A DNA stretch of 64,000 nt from Basidiobolus meristosporus CBS 931.73. Its lineage: Eukaryota; Basidiobolomycota; Basidiobolomycetes; Basidiobolales; Basidiobolaceae. The notes under the pieces are model-generated. The model saw only the letters and a program-made list of their open reading frames with translations, had not been told where the DNA came from and did not search any database. Made by a program: the position numbers and the translations under genes. This document shows, piece by piece, positions 32,722 through 43,359 of this stretch (within the stretch, counting starts at the first letter, position 1; each line of letters starts with the position of its first letter). Location of the stretch: contig MCFE01000128.1 in the NCBI GenBank assembly GCA_002104905.1, positions 96,169-160,168 on the forward strand. Direction: 5' to 3'.

Positions 32722-34533
32722 ATGAAGGTGATCCACAAAATAGAGCAAGCAACCAGTGAGAACAGTCCGTTCTGGTCGTTCGAGTACTTCCCACCAAAGA
32801 CTCAGCAGGTCAGACTAACGACGCCTCCATCGATCCTTGTATCCGAGTCTCAACTTCTTCAATCCATGTAGGGCATCAATAATCTGTACGATCGTATGGA
32901 GCGTATGTACACACTCGGTCCCACCTTTATCGACGTTACTTGGGGTGCTGGCGGATCTACATCCGACCTTACCCTTGAGCTGTGCTCTACTGCTCAGAGT
33001 GTCTACGGGCTGGAAACCACCATGCACCTGACCTGTACTAATATGCCCAAGGAGCAGATCGACTTTGCCCTGGAAAAGGCAAAAGAATGCGGCATCCAAA
33101 ATATTCTGGCGTTGCGCGGGGATCCCCCACGCGGGCAAGAGGTGTGGACTGCGTGCGAGTCTGGCTTCTCCAATGCCATTGATTTGGTGCGATACATCCG
33201 TCAGCAGTATGGCGACTATTTCTGCATCTCAGTCGCTGGATACCCAGAGGGACACCTGGACGCACCCAGCGTGCAGTCGGACCTGGAATTCCTCAAGGAA
33301 AAGGTCGATGCTGGTGCTGATTACATTGTTACCCAACTCTTCTACGACGTTGAGCTGTTCTTGGACTGGGTCAAGCAGTGTCGTGCTCTCGGCATCACCT
33401 GTCCCATCCTCCCCGGCATCCTCCCAATCCAGAACTACAACGGATTCAAGCGCATGACCACCCTGTGCAAAACCTTCGTGCCAGAAGAGATACTTGAGGC
33501 ACTGGAGCCCATCAAAGATGACGATCAGGCGGTCAAAGATTATGGCGTCCAGCTGGCGATCGACATGTGTCGGAGAATGCAGGAGGAGGGGATCCTGGGC
33601 TTCCATTTCTACACGCTGAACCTGGAGAGATCAACCCGGTTGGTTCTTGAGGGACTGAACTTTGTTCCATCGCAAGAGAATGTCAGACCACTTCCTTGGA
33701 GCCCATCCCTGAGCAAGAAGCGTGCTAACGAGACAGTTCGCCCGATCTTCTGGAGAAACCGTGTCAAGAGCTACATCGCTCGTACGGAAAACTGGGACGA
33801 ATTCCCCAACGGGCGTTGGGGAGATTCTAGATCACCTGCGTACGGTGACCTGGGTGTCCATGGGGTCTCCTTGAAGCAATCCATGAAGGAGGCAAAGCAA
33901 CTGTGGAAGTCGCCACGGAACCTAGACGAGATCAGTCAAATCTTCGCCGATTACTGTAACGGAAAGGTGCCCGCCCTTCCGTGGAGTGATCAACCTTTGA
34001 TGCCGGAGTCGGGAGGCATTACCGAGAAACTTGTAAATATCAACCGGGCTGGCTACCTCACCATCAACAGCCAGCCAGCAGTCAACGGAGTCAAGTCATC
34101 CCACAAGATCTATGGCTGGGGGCCTAAAAATGGTTATGTGTATCAGAAAGCATATTTGGAATTTTTTGTCTCTCCTCAAGCGTTGGACAAGCTGGTGGCT
34201 AAGATCAACCAGGATCCATACATCACCTACTATGCCATCAACAGACAAGGCGATTTGCATACTAACACTCAGTCGGATGAACCCAACGCAGTCACATGGG
34301 GAATATTTCCAGGTAAGCAGATTGTGCAGCCAACCATTGTTGAGGCGTATAGCTTCACTGTGTGGAAAGACGAGGCCTTCGAGCTGTGGGCCGAGTGGGC
34401 GAAGGTTTACGAGCCTGAAGAAGCCACCCGCAAATGCATCGAATCCATCATCGATGATTGGTATCTGGTTAATGTTGTTCATAATGATTATCAGGATCCC
34501 GATGCTATTTTCAAGGTCTTCTTGGATCACTAA
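32722..34533 (+). CDS. Methylenetetrahydrofolate reductase, two exons
   Basis: FAD enzyme that reduces 5,10-methylene-THF to 5-methyl-THF, the methyl donor for methionine synthase (MET12/MET13 in yeast). Exon 1 is 32722-32808, exon 2 is 32872-34533; the 63-base intron is GT-AG. The product is 582 residues, close to yeast Met13 (600). The catalytic barrel is at about 10-310: 'FWSFEYFPPKT' (with the Glu of the active site), 'FIDVTWGAGG', 'HLTCTNM', 'LALRGDPP', 'DYIVTQLFYDVELF' and 'GILPIQNY'. The eukaryotic C-terminal regulatory domain is at about 330-582, with 'YGWGPKNGYVYQKAYLEFF' and 'EPNAVTWGIFPGKQIVQPT'. Both halves look intact. Which yeast paralog it matches best cannot be told by eye. 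Confidence 0.95.
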
Positions 34534-35134
34534 TCAACCAACTGCTCTCCCCTTCCACTTGAACTTTTTACGGACACTATCTAGGTTAATTATTTTATCA
34601 CGGACATTTTTATCACACATGGACAATGGACATTATTTTCTATGCCTTGATCACTCATATATTCCGGAATGGGCTGCAAATAAATTGTGAATTTTTCTTA
34701 CAACTGTTTCTATTCCAGAACGACGCTCGATGGGTTAATATGATGGATTAGAAACCATGCCAAGTTAAACCACTTTGATCATTGCTAAGAAACCTACGAA
34801 CCGCAAATTTAAACCACATTCCATGCGGGATTTAATCGGGCGCAAATTTAAACCACATCCCATGCGGGATTTAATCGGGAAAAAAAAGGCGGGTGTTTTT
34901 TTTCTTTTTTTCATGATACAAACATTTCGATAGTAGGGATGGGTTTTTTTCGAAGAGCGGCGTAAAGAACTATCCCTTTCCAAGATAGTCTCGATTTACT
35001 CAGCGTTTTAGAAAGTTCCCCCCCCCCACCGGAGCCAACCACTTTCTATCGTCTTCTTTGCTAGACTTGGGTCCAACGTTTGTTTTCATTCCAACTCGAA
35101 CCCGTAGAACCAAAACACCAAACGCGTGGAAAGC
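34534..35134. other. Intergenic region with a 39-bp tandem repeat
   Basis: Between the MTHFR stop and the next start codon. A 39-base unit beginning 'cgcaaatttaaaccacat' is present twice in tandem (34802-34840 and 34841-34879) with one base difference. Runs of A, T and C follow (34880-34915, 35019-35028). No gene seen. Confidence 0.75.
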
Positions 35135-38012
35135 ATGAACAACGCCAACCTGGACGAGCCTTACCCCCTTGCTCAATTCACCACCACCACCTCCGTGACC
35201 GAGGGTGGTCTAGCAGTTTTCTGCTCTGGGGTGGATCCCATCCTCTCCTCGAACGCTAGCGATTCCAACACTATCAGCGACAGCGAAACTGTCGTCCTAA
35301 CTGTACAGGGAGAAGGGATTCACAAATACAACGTAGGTGAAAGCTAAACTCTCGCTTGCGCAAGCATAGTAATCAACTGACCTCTTCTTTCAGGCTGCTG
35401 ACCAGAAATGCACCAGATCCTGGTCCACACCGCCCGGCTTGATGTTCGCTTGTTCAGCCAAGTCAAAAGGAAACTACATTTACGCCGTTATTGCCGGTGG
35501 TTCCGATATCTCAGCCAAACTCGAGGGAAAGGTTGTGTGGCGTTGGGATGACAAGCCCCAAGAGGAGCACGAGCAGGGTCTATCCCGTAAGCTCGCCCAC
35601 ACCTTTGACCAGAAAATCTTCTCCTTGGAAACCTCGCCCCTACTCCCTTCCCATATTGTACTTGTAAATACCGATGGCTCGGTTGCTCTGGTGACCGACG
35701 ACTTGAAGAAGACGGCTGTGCTGCTCAAGACCCAGCAAAGTATCGAGACAAAATCCCTTTGGTCTACTGTCTTCGATTCATCGTCCACTTGGATCTCGCA
35801 CTCCCTCTCTTCAATCGCACAAACCATGTTGTTGACCGTTTCCTCGACCTCCTACGGCCATAACTTGAATGTTTTCACCATCAGAGATGATTCTCCCAGC
35901 GTAGAATTGTTCGGTCAGACCGAGATCAGAACCAACGCTACCCCGGTCGCCTTCAGCTTCGAAGGCTCCACTGGCAAATTCAGTTGTTTATCAACCGACG
36001 GTTCGTGGACGATCTTCAACCTTCGACTGGATGGTAGTAAGGTCGCACTCTTGGAGCAATTGGCTCTTCCTTTGGAAGGGTTTGCCACTGCCATAGAAAA
36101 GCCGAAGACCCCCAAGAAGGGTGGCAATAAGGACAACTCGGTCAACCGATTCCCAATCGCTGTAGCCGGGGTGCAGGAGAACTACCTTGCGGTGGTAGGC
36201 TCCAGAATGAACAGCAAGTCCAACAAGGCCGAGCACGTGATCACCCTGTGGGATGGTAAATTTGGAACACTGCAGAATGAACGGGTCATTGATCTCTCCG
36301 TGGGAGACGCCGGAGTTAGCGAAAGCGAAATCCCCAAAAACGCCGAAACCTCGTACCAGATCTCCTCCCTGGGCTCCTCCCGATTGATCGTCTCCATGTC
36401 CCTCAGACTGGGCAAACTGGCGGTGAAGACCATTGTTTACCTTTGTGAGTTGTACTGCCCACCCATCTCCCTCATGGCTGCCATGAATAGAATGAAGGAG
36501 TCGGACAAGTATCTGTCTCCATTGGAGAACGGTGGTAGCACCATCATCCAAACCAGAAATGGGATTGAGGGAGTCGGCAATGTCATGGGGGTCTTGAGAA
36601 GCCGCTCCGCCGATCAGATCCAAGCCTGGACCGATGCTTTCGCTTCGGCCCAACAGGCCGAGAGAGAGCTTTTGGACAAGCTGAACAACCCCAAGATGAG
36701 CGCCGAGGAGTTCACCAAGGTGTTCATGAAGCATGTTGAGAAGGAGGAGAAGAAGAGAGCTGCCGAGCTTAAGAAGCACCTCACTCAAGAAGCCAAGGCT
36801 CGGGAGCACCCTGTCTCCCAGGTAAAGAAGGGAGAGGAGAGTAGTAGCGAAGAGTCCGAGAGCGAGGAGGAGGAGGAGCAAGTCGAGGAATTGCCCGCAG
36901 AAAGCGAAGAGGAGAAGCAAGACGACGACGACGATGATGACGAGGATTCCAGCGATGACGAAGCTGAGGCGGATGCCCTCAACAAGGACGATTCCAAGAG
37001 CGAAGGAGCCAAATCCGAAAGCGAAAAGAGTGAGCAATCCGAGGCCAAGACCGAGGAAGAGCTCAAGGCGAAGAAACTTCGTCAAAGGGTTGCCTGGTTG
37101 GCCAACAAAATCAAGAGAAAGTCGGCCAGGAAAGCGGCCAAATTGGCGGCCAGAGTCGAAGCTGAGAGCAAGCTTCCGGAATTCTCGCACAATTTCATTC
37201 TTGCTCTCTGCGAACGATTCTTCGGAAAGCTGGCTAACGGAAAGGCCGACAAGCGTTTCTTCCCCACCGAGGTCATCGAGTTTCTCATCCGCAATGAGCT
37301 GATTTCATCCAGCTGTGTCGAGGGTGGCATTCTCTCGGCATTGGTGGAGAGAAAGGCATGGGGCCTCATCGAGCTTGCTCTCACACACCTTCACGATATT
37401 CCTGAAGATGATTCCGTTGCCTTGATCAAAGATCAGCTCCAAGAGCTTCTCTCTTCTACTGAGGATGAGGCAGAGATCCCAGAGATTCCTCGTGACTCGA
37501 ATGCGATTCGCCTGCTCTCTCTTGTCATCTCAGCCCCTCGAAACGATATCTTCATGCAGAACTCGCTCAAGAAGCTTACCGTTCAAGAGGTAGCGGCTGT
37601 CATGAAGGTCCTGTCCCAATGGATCGAGGAATGGAATCAAATTGGTGGATGCGCTGCCCAACATAACAAGACCTCTAGATTCAAGAGAAAGGAGCTGAAC
37701 CTCCCTCTTTACGATACAATCATCGACTATGCCAGCTTGTTGTTCGACTCCCACTTCACCACATTAATCCTGTCGCCCAGCCTCCATCCGTTCATTGAGG
37801 CATTGACTGAGCATGTCGCCAACGAGATCCGCATCGCCGAGGAGATGGAAGAGATGCGTGGTCTCTTGTACGAGTTCGACAAGAGATACAAGGAGCTCTT
37901 GATGCCATTCTGGGAGAAGCAAGCTCGCAACGGAGGCAAGACCAAGAAGAGAAGAAGCAAGTGGGAGCCTGATCAAGTGCTGCCCTACGGTGTTGAAGTC
38001 GTTCATTTGTAA
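35135..38012 (+). CDS. Utp8/NOL11-like ribosome biogenesis protein, two exons
   Basis: Probable subunit of the t-UTP part of the small-subunit processome, which binds nascent pre-rRNA in the nucleolus. Exon 1 is 35135-35332, exon 2 is 35394-38012; the 61-base intron is GT-AG and the product is about 938 residues. Residues 1-400 look like a degenerate beta-propeller, with 'VVWRWDD', 'VNTDGSVALVTDD' and 'ITLWDGKFGTLQNERVIDL', the last resembling the NOL11 propeller. Residues ~540-625 are a long acidic and charged stretch (Glu/Asp/Ser/Lys) followed by a basic 'KIKRKSARKAAKLAAR'. The remainder is helical and ends with a basic 'KTKKRRSKWEPD'. Assignment rests on domain order and short motifs, so another nucleolar propeller protein is possible. 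The acidic region produces a long open frame on the opposite strand that is not a gene. Confidence 0.62.
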
Positions 38013-38328
38013 ACAGCCACTTCTCTATACCTTCTAATCTCAACCCAACCCCCTTAATTGCAAATCCCAACTGCGATTGTCATCTTTCACCTGCGTTACA
38101 TTTATCTTCTCTCACTTGTTATGTATGATATAGATATTTCTCCTTTCTGAAAAACTAGTAAACACTATCATTAATGAAAGATTCCATTCCAGAATGCAAA
38201 TGGGTCAGTTCATTCCAGGATCCAGTGAAAAAAGAACTACGCCTCATCCAAGGCTCCATTTAAATGAATTAATCCCCAAGCCGGATGGAATATTTCCTTA
38301 TCACCTTGACCAGTCTGCTTGACACAAT

Positions 38329-39186
38329 ATGGGTGGAGACGGTGGTTCAATCCCTAAGCGCATCGAGTTGGTTCGCCAAAAACGAAAGACTGAGCGAACC
38401 GATGAGGCGTCCAAGATCATAAGCGAATGGTTTTACTGCGCGTTGTCCAAGAAACCACTGGAAGTGCCGGTGGTAAGTTGTGTATTGGGGAAGCTTTACA
38501 ACAAGGAGGCCATCCTTGAGTATGTCCTAGATCCAAGTTCGTACGGGGACGCCGATAAGATCTGCCCTCATATCAAAAATCTAAAGGACGTGACCGTGTT
38601 GAAGCTTACGCCCAACCCCGCCTTCGAAGGCTCCCAAGCAAGTAATATCGCCCAATTCGACCGAACTCTGCCTTCCAAATACGTTTGTCCCATCACTATG
38701 AAGGAAATGAATGGAAAGCACAAATTCAGTTACCTACTCAGCTGTGGGTGTGTCCTCTCTGAGCAAGCGCTCAAGGAGGTGCCCTCCTCCAACTGTCTTA
38801 TTTGCAACAAAGCGTACTCCAGTGAAGACGTGATGACCCTTAATCCTAAGGGGCAAGATCTGGAGCGCCAGCAGGCGTTGCTTGAGACCCGTAGAAAAGC
38901 CAAAAAAGACAAGAAGGATAAAAAGAAGAAACGGAGCCCCGCCGGAGAAGACGGCTCCCAAGAACCGTCCAAGCACACGAAGAAAGCGAAGAGCAACCCT
39001 ATTCCGGAGCCGGGCTTCGCACCCCCTACTGTGTCGGAAGCCAGCGCCATCCTTGAGAAATACGCAAGGCCCTCGACGCAATTGTCGGAGAACGTTCAGT
39101 CCATTTTCGCCAAGGATGAGGAGAAGAACAAAACCAAGGTGAACAACATGTTTTTCCATGGGACATACAACCGTTACGCGGCTTAA
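38329..39186 (+). CDS. rtf2: Replication termination factor 2 (Rtf2)
   Basis: Intronless, 285 residues. Rtf2 proteins act at replication forks: in fission yeast Rtf2 supports fork arrest at RTS1, and in other eukaryotes it is linked to fork restart and splicing. The start 'MGGDGGSIPKRIELVR' is the family's hallmark. Two RING-like modules follow: residues ~35-105 ('WFYCALSKKPLEVPVVSC', 'LGKLYNKEAILEYVL') and ~119-170 ('VCPITMKEMNGKHKFSYL', 'CGCVLSEQALKE', 'CLICNKAY'). Cys pairs in the second module could bind one zinc. From ~190 the tail is Lys-rich ('KKDKKDKKKKR') and probably nuclear-localising. The first Met fits the family start exactly. Confidence 0.93.
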   Translation: MGGDGGSIPKRIELVRQKRKTERTDEASKIISEWFYCALSKKPLEVPVVSCVLGKLYNKEAILEYVLDPSSYGDADKICPHIKNLKDVTVLKLTPNPAFEGSQASNIAQFDRTLPSKYVCPITMKEMNGKHKFSYLLSCGCVLSEQALKEVPSSNCLICNKAYSSEDVMTLNPKGQDLERQQALLETRRKAKKDKKDKKKKRSPAGEDGSQEPSKHTKKAKSNPIPEPGFAPPTVSEASAILEKYARPSTQLSENVQSIFAKDEEKNKTKVNNMFFHGTYNRYAA

Positions 39187-39636
39187 GGCGGGCCATCCGA
39201 CATCTCCGGTGCCTATGTATTTTTATTCCTGTTCAATGTGTGTATAGTGCTTTGCAATTCCATGAATAAAGTTAGAGGAGTCTACGCAACACAAGCTGTG
39301 CAGCTGAGCCAATTTCCCTGAACACCAACCTACCCTGAGCTGTGCTGGGGGATCCTCGATTACCAGACAACCCGGTAGAGTTCCCAAAGAGGAGAAACCA
39401 ATGGTTTACCGGGGTAATACCCAACGCGGTATCGGCCATGGGCTCACCCCATTGGCTAATGCCCGAAGCAAGATGGTTAAAATAACACCGCACTGCTTTG
39501 GATTCATCGAAGGTAACTAATAAAAAATTCATGGATTGAGGCCAAACTTCAAACTTTTGAACATCCTTTTTCAATAACAAAGGTGCCCCTCCCCTTTTGG
39601 ACTAATATTTTGGACCTCTAGTACGCCTGCCACCTC

Positions 39637-42600
39637 ATGTTTATGACCCAGTTGAACTTCGTAAACATCGTGGTGTGTCGACAGTGCCGGCCTAAGGGGA
39701 TTCTGTTTAAGGTGCGTCGTTACCCGCCTCCTTTTTCCCGCCGTCGGCTTGAAGTTCGGTTCCTAGTCACTCAACCCAACAAGCAGGAGGCCTGCTCACA
39801 AAGACGAGAAACCCCCGCCATGCAAAGCCCGACCGCCCCGATATTTTCTTCCTCCAAATATCCTGAGACCAATTCGACACATTTCCTGGTCCCGAAGCAT
39901 TCGCACACCTGGCAGGCTGCCTTCCAAACTCTTTCTACCTTGGTGGGGGCCGGGAAAACGAAGCCCCCATCAAGGCAGGAATTCACGAGCCTGTTGAAGA
40001 TTGTCAACGGCGAAGTCATGAATTCCGAAGCCAGTTGCTCACTAGCGGCAGCGGTTCACACTTTTGTTAAAGATTCACGGTTGGTACTGAGTAGCACCGA
40101 TGACTATATCACACTAATAGAGTTTTATGCCAAAAACGGGAAGCTCAGGGAAGCAACAGAGAAGTTCCTTGAGATGGGAGAGCACGGCTTCAAACTAGGC
40201 CCTGCCGGTCACCATCGGATGATCCATCTATTCGGGAGCCAGAGCCCCAGCGAGGCGTTCAATCTGTACCGAGCAATGTTGAAGCTGGGCGTTTCCCCCG
40301 ACAGAACTATGTATCATATCCTGCTGACATACTGCTTGAAGCAAAGAAATCCGTCGCTATTGGCGGCGATTCATGGCGAGATTTCGAGGCATCACGTTCC
40401 CGCAAGTTATGAAATCCGTAGTCTCTTGATCACCGGATATTGCAAGAACCTGGAGCTTGGGAAGGCCAAGAAATTGCTCCAGTCATTCCAAACGAACGAG
40501 CCTGCTCTAAGTATCAGCACCTACAATCTTCTGATGAGCTCCTTGGTCAAAGTGTCATGTGAGGCCGAGGCTCTCAAAGTGTTCGACCACATGGTTACAC
40601 ACGACGTCGCTCCCAATACTCAGACCTCGACCATCCTCACCAGTATATTTTCCAAAATGCCCGCCTCCTCGCCGCTGATAGAGGCGTACATGAGCCGAGC
40701 GAACCTGTACGACAGCCAAGCAAAGAGTGTGGCCTACAACTCATTACTGCATGCCCACATCAAGCAGGTTGACAAGACGCTGGCACTAGAGACCTACGAA
40801 AGGATGGTCACCCAAGAGGTCCATCCAAATCGAGGGAGCTGCCACCATGTGCTGAACGCGTTGGTGAAGACGTCAAGGATGTCTGAGGCTGAGGCCCTGG
40901 TCGCATCCATGGTCTCCCGTAACATTGAACCTACTCCCTTGACCTACAACATCCTCATCAATGGCTGGGTGAAGCAGTCTAATTTCAAGAAAGCGAAATG
41001 GCAGTTCCAAGAGATGATCAAGCGCCAACTACTGCCTTCTGTTGCCACGTATACCATCTTACTGAACGGTTTCGCGAAGGCTGGTGATTCTGAAGAGATA
41101 GCCCAGCTTTGCCGCGATATGGAGCAGCGCGGAGTTGCCCCTGACGCCAAGTTCTATACGTCGCGGATCCACGCATGCATCCGGCTCAATGAACTGGACC
41201 AGGGGATCCAGGTCTATCAGAAGATGCTTGAGCAAAACATCCAGCCAGATGTTGTAACATACTCAACGGTGATTGAAGCATACATGAAGCAAACGAAAGT
41301 CGACCAAGCGATTGAGGCCTATGAACAGATGCAAGACCGCGGAGTCCTGCCCAACACAGTGATATACACCAACATGTTCCGTGGCTATGTTCAGTTGTCA
41401 CGGTTTCAAGATGCCTTGCGAGTATTTCACACCTTGCGAAAGAAGAACATCCGATTGGACATCATTGCCTACACGGTGATGATCGAGGCATTCCTTCAGC
41501 ACGCCAACATCCCAGAGGCTCTGGCGCTGTACGAGGAGGTGTTTTCCTCGAGAGAGAAGCCAGACGTGGTATTTTTCACCGCACTTATCCACGGCCTCTC
41601 AGCACAATCGTCGGCCGAGCAAATCCGAAGCCTCTTCAATCTGATGAAAGAGCAAGGGCTTGTTCCCGATCTGAAAGCGTACAACACCCTGATCAACGCG
41701 CTGGTCCAGAAGAAGGATGTTGCAGGTGCCGCCGAAGTCCTGGCGGACATGGAATCTCAAAACATCTCACCGGACGTGGCGACGTACAGCACGTTGATTC
41801 ATGGCTACGTGAGCACGGGAGACCTTCTCCAAGCGATGAAGCTGTATAGCGAGATGCGAACTCAAGGTGTCTCACCCAACGTTTACACACTAACCACGCT
41901 AATCAACGGGTTTGCCAAGAGGTCTGACATGAAGACCGTTTTCAAACTTCTTCAGGAGATGCTGGACCGGGGGCTATTCCCCAACGAGGTCACCTACGTC
42001 GCACTGATACACGCGTGCACCTTGCGGCTGGAGATGGTACGTGCCATGAAACTCTACCAGAGCATGTTGGCACGGGAGCTGAAGCCAAACATCCAAATAT
42101 ACACTTCGCTGATCCGAGGATTTGCTAGGCTTCAGGATATGGAGAGCGGGGATCGGCTTTTGGAAGAGATGTCGGCCCGTGGCCTGCAGGCAGACGTCAA
42201 AACCTACTCGGTAATCATTGCGGGATATATGGCCCATGGCGATTCCAAGCGCGCTGTAGCAGTTTACCATGACATGCTCGCACGAGAACTCACCCCGGAC
42301 CTGAGCCTCTACACAGTCCTCATCGACGGCTACGCCAAGCTGTCCGAAATGGACCGGGCAACCAAGCTCTTCCACGAAATGAAATCCCAGGGAGTTCGGC
42401 CGGATGTGTGCCTGTATACTGCCATGATCAACGGCTACTCCCGGGATTCGGACATGGACAAGGCCCAGCGATTGTTTGAAGAGATGTTGGCGCAGGGCAT
42501 CCAGCCGGATGTCAAGCTATACACCAGTCTGATCAGCGGCTATGCCAAGAAGGCCGACCTCCACGGGGCACGAAAACTCACCTCAGACATGACCGCACGA

Positions 42601-42660
42601 GGGATCCACCCTGATGGTTACTTGTACAATATCTTGAACTACGCACGGACAAGAAAGTAG
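39637..42660 (+). CDS. Large pentatricopeptide-repeat (PPR) protein, probably mitochondrial
   Basis: Intronless, 1007 residues. PPR proteins bind organelle RNA base by base, one base per repeat. From about residue 170 to the end the sequence is a near-continuous run of 35-residue repeats with the pattern 'TYxxLIxGYxKxxxxxxAxxLxxEMxxxGxxPDV'; examples are 'PDVVTYSTVIEAYMKQTKV' and 'PDVKLYTSLISGYAKKADL'. Positions 5 and 35 of the repeats (often N, T, S with D or N) are the base-reading pair. The first ~60 residues are basic with few acids, as in a mitochondrial presequence. There is no DYW, SMR or RNase domain. The RNA target cannot be inferred by eye. A second PPR gene lies just downstream on the same strand. 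Confidence 0.92.
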   Translation: MFMTQLNFVNIVVCRQCRPKGILFKVRRYPPPFSRRRLEVRFLVTQPNKQEACSQRRETPAMQSPTAPIFSSSKYPETNSTHFLVPKHSHTWQAAFQTLSTLVGAGKTKPPSRQEFTSLLKIVNGEVMNSEASCSLAAAVHTFVKDSRLVLSSTDDYITLIEFYAKNGKLREATEKFLEMGEHGFKLGPAGHHRMIHLFGSQSPSEAFNLYRAMLKLGVSPDRTMYHILLTYCLKQRNPSLLAAIHGEISRHHVPASYEIRSLLITGYCKNLELGKAKKLLQSFQTNEPALSISTYNLLMSSLVKVSCEAEALKVFDHMVTHDVAPNTQTSTILTSIFSKMPASSPLIEAYMSRANLYDSQAKSVAYNSLLHAHIKQVDKTLALETYERMVTQEVHPNRGSCHHVLNALVKTSRMSEAEALVASMVSRNIEPTPLTYNILINGWVKQSNFKKAKWQFQEMIKRQLLPSVATYTILLNGFAKAGDSEEIAQLCRDMEQRGVAPDAKFYTSRIHACIRLNELDQGIQVYQKMLEQNIQPDVVTYSTVIEAYMKQTKVDQAIEAYEQMQDRGVLPNTVIYTNMFRGYVQLSRFQDALRVFHTLRKKNIRLDIIAYTVMIEAFLQHANIPEALALYEEVFSSREKPDVVFFTALIHGLSAQSSAEQIRSLFNLMKEQGLVPDLKAYNTLINALVQKKDVAGAAEVLADMESQNISPDVATYSTLIHGYVSTGDLLQAMKLYSEMRTQGVSPNVYTLTTLINGFAKRSDMKTVFKLLQEMLDRGLFPNEVTYVALIHACTLRLEMVRAMKLYQSMLARELKPNIQIYTSLIRGFARLQDMESGDRLLEEMSARGLQADVKTYSVIIAGYMAHGDSKRAVAVYHDMLARELTPDLSLYTVLIDGYAKLSEMDRATKLFHEMKSQGVRPDVCLYTAMINGYSRDSDMDKAQRLFEEMLAQGIQPDVKLYTSLISGYAKKADLHGARKLTSDMTARGIHPDGYLYNILNYARTRK

Positions 42661-43359
42661 TCCTCGGACTTCCAAACCCCAATTCATCCACCACTCACAA
42701 GGCATTGTTCATTTTCATCATGCATCACACAACCAACAGTGTTTTCTTTTGTACACACGTATATCGTTTTGACACCCACGCTAATCAGCCCCACCACCAA
42801 CCCTAGACTCTCATCACATGCGATCTCTACCATCCACATAGATATAAATACATAAACGATAGATACCATCCACATACAAACTCGCTGCCACCCAACCTTA
42901 CCAGGGTATGAATGATGGAGCTGAACTCGCTGCCACCCAACCTTACCAGGGTATGAATGATGGGAGCTGAGGCCAATCTAGGCCCGGTCGATGGATACAA
43001 ATGGAAAGTGTGTGGGGGATGGATTCTAGATCCCACTGCATCCCCATCAAATTGTTACCTGGGGTTCCTCGCTTGACACCAGCAGTAGGGATAAGGTTGT
43101 GGAAAAGGTGCAGATTGGTAAATCATCGGCTTTCCACGCATCCCGATGGTTTTCCAGGGATCCGCGAAAATTTCCGCTCGGGATGGGCTGGGATGATAGG
43201 TGAGGCATGGAGAAAAATCTCCTTTCTTAAGTAGCAGGGTGGGTTTGGATTTCCTAGGGATCATCCGACCAGTCAGTCACCTTATTGTTCTCCAGGGCGA
43301 ATTTTCTTCTCACATCAATCCCTTCTTGCCTTGAGCTCACACCCACTTCCACCACACCT
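42661..43359. other. Intergenic region with a 45-bp tandem repeat
   Basis: Between the two PPR genes. A 45-base unit beginning 'aactcgctgccacccaac' occurs at 42879-42923 and again at 42924-42969 with one extra G. Just upstream 'ccatccacata' also occurs twice. No gene seen. Confidence 0.75.

Noticed and set aside
35991-37190. 399-codon open frame on the minus strand
   Set aside because: It lies wholly antisense to the Utp8/NOL11-like gene. Its Leu/Gly-rich and Ser-rich composition is the complement of the acidic Lys/Glu region and of biased codons.
43285-43359. N-terminal extension of the second PPR protein
   Set aside because: No ATG in this part of the frame; the Arg-rich presequence starts at the ATG at 43360.
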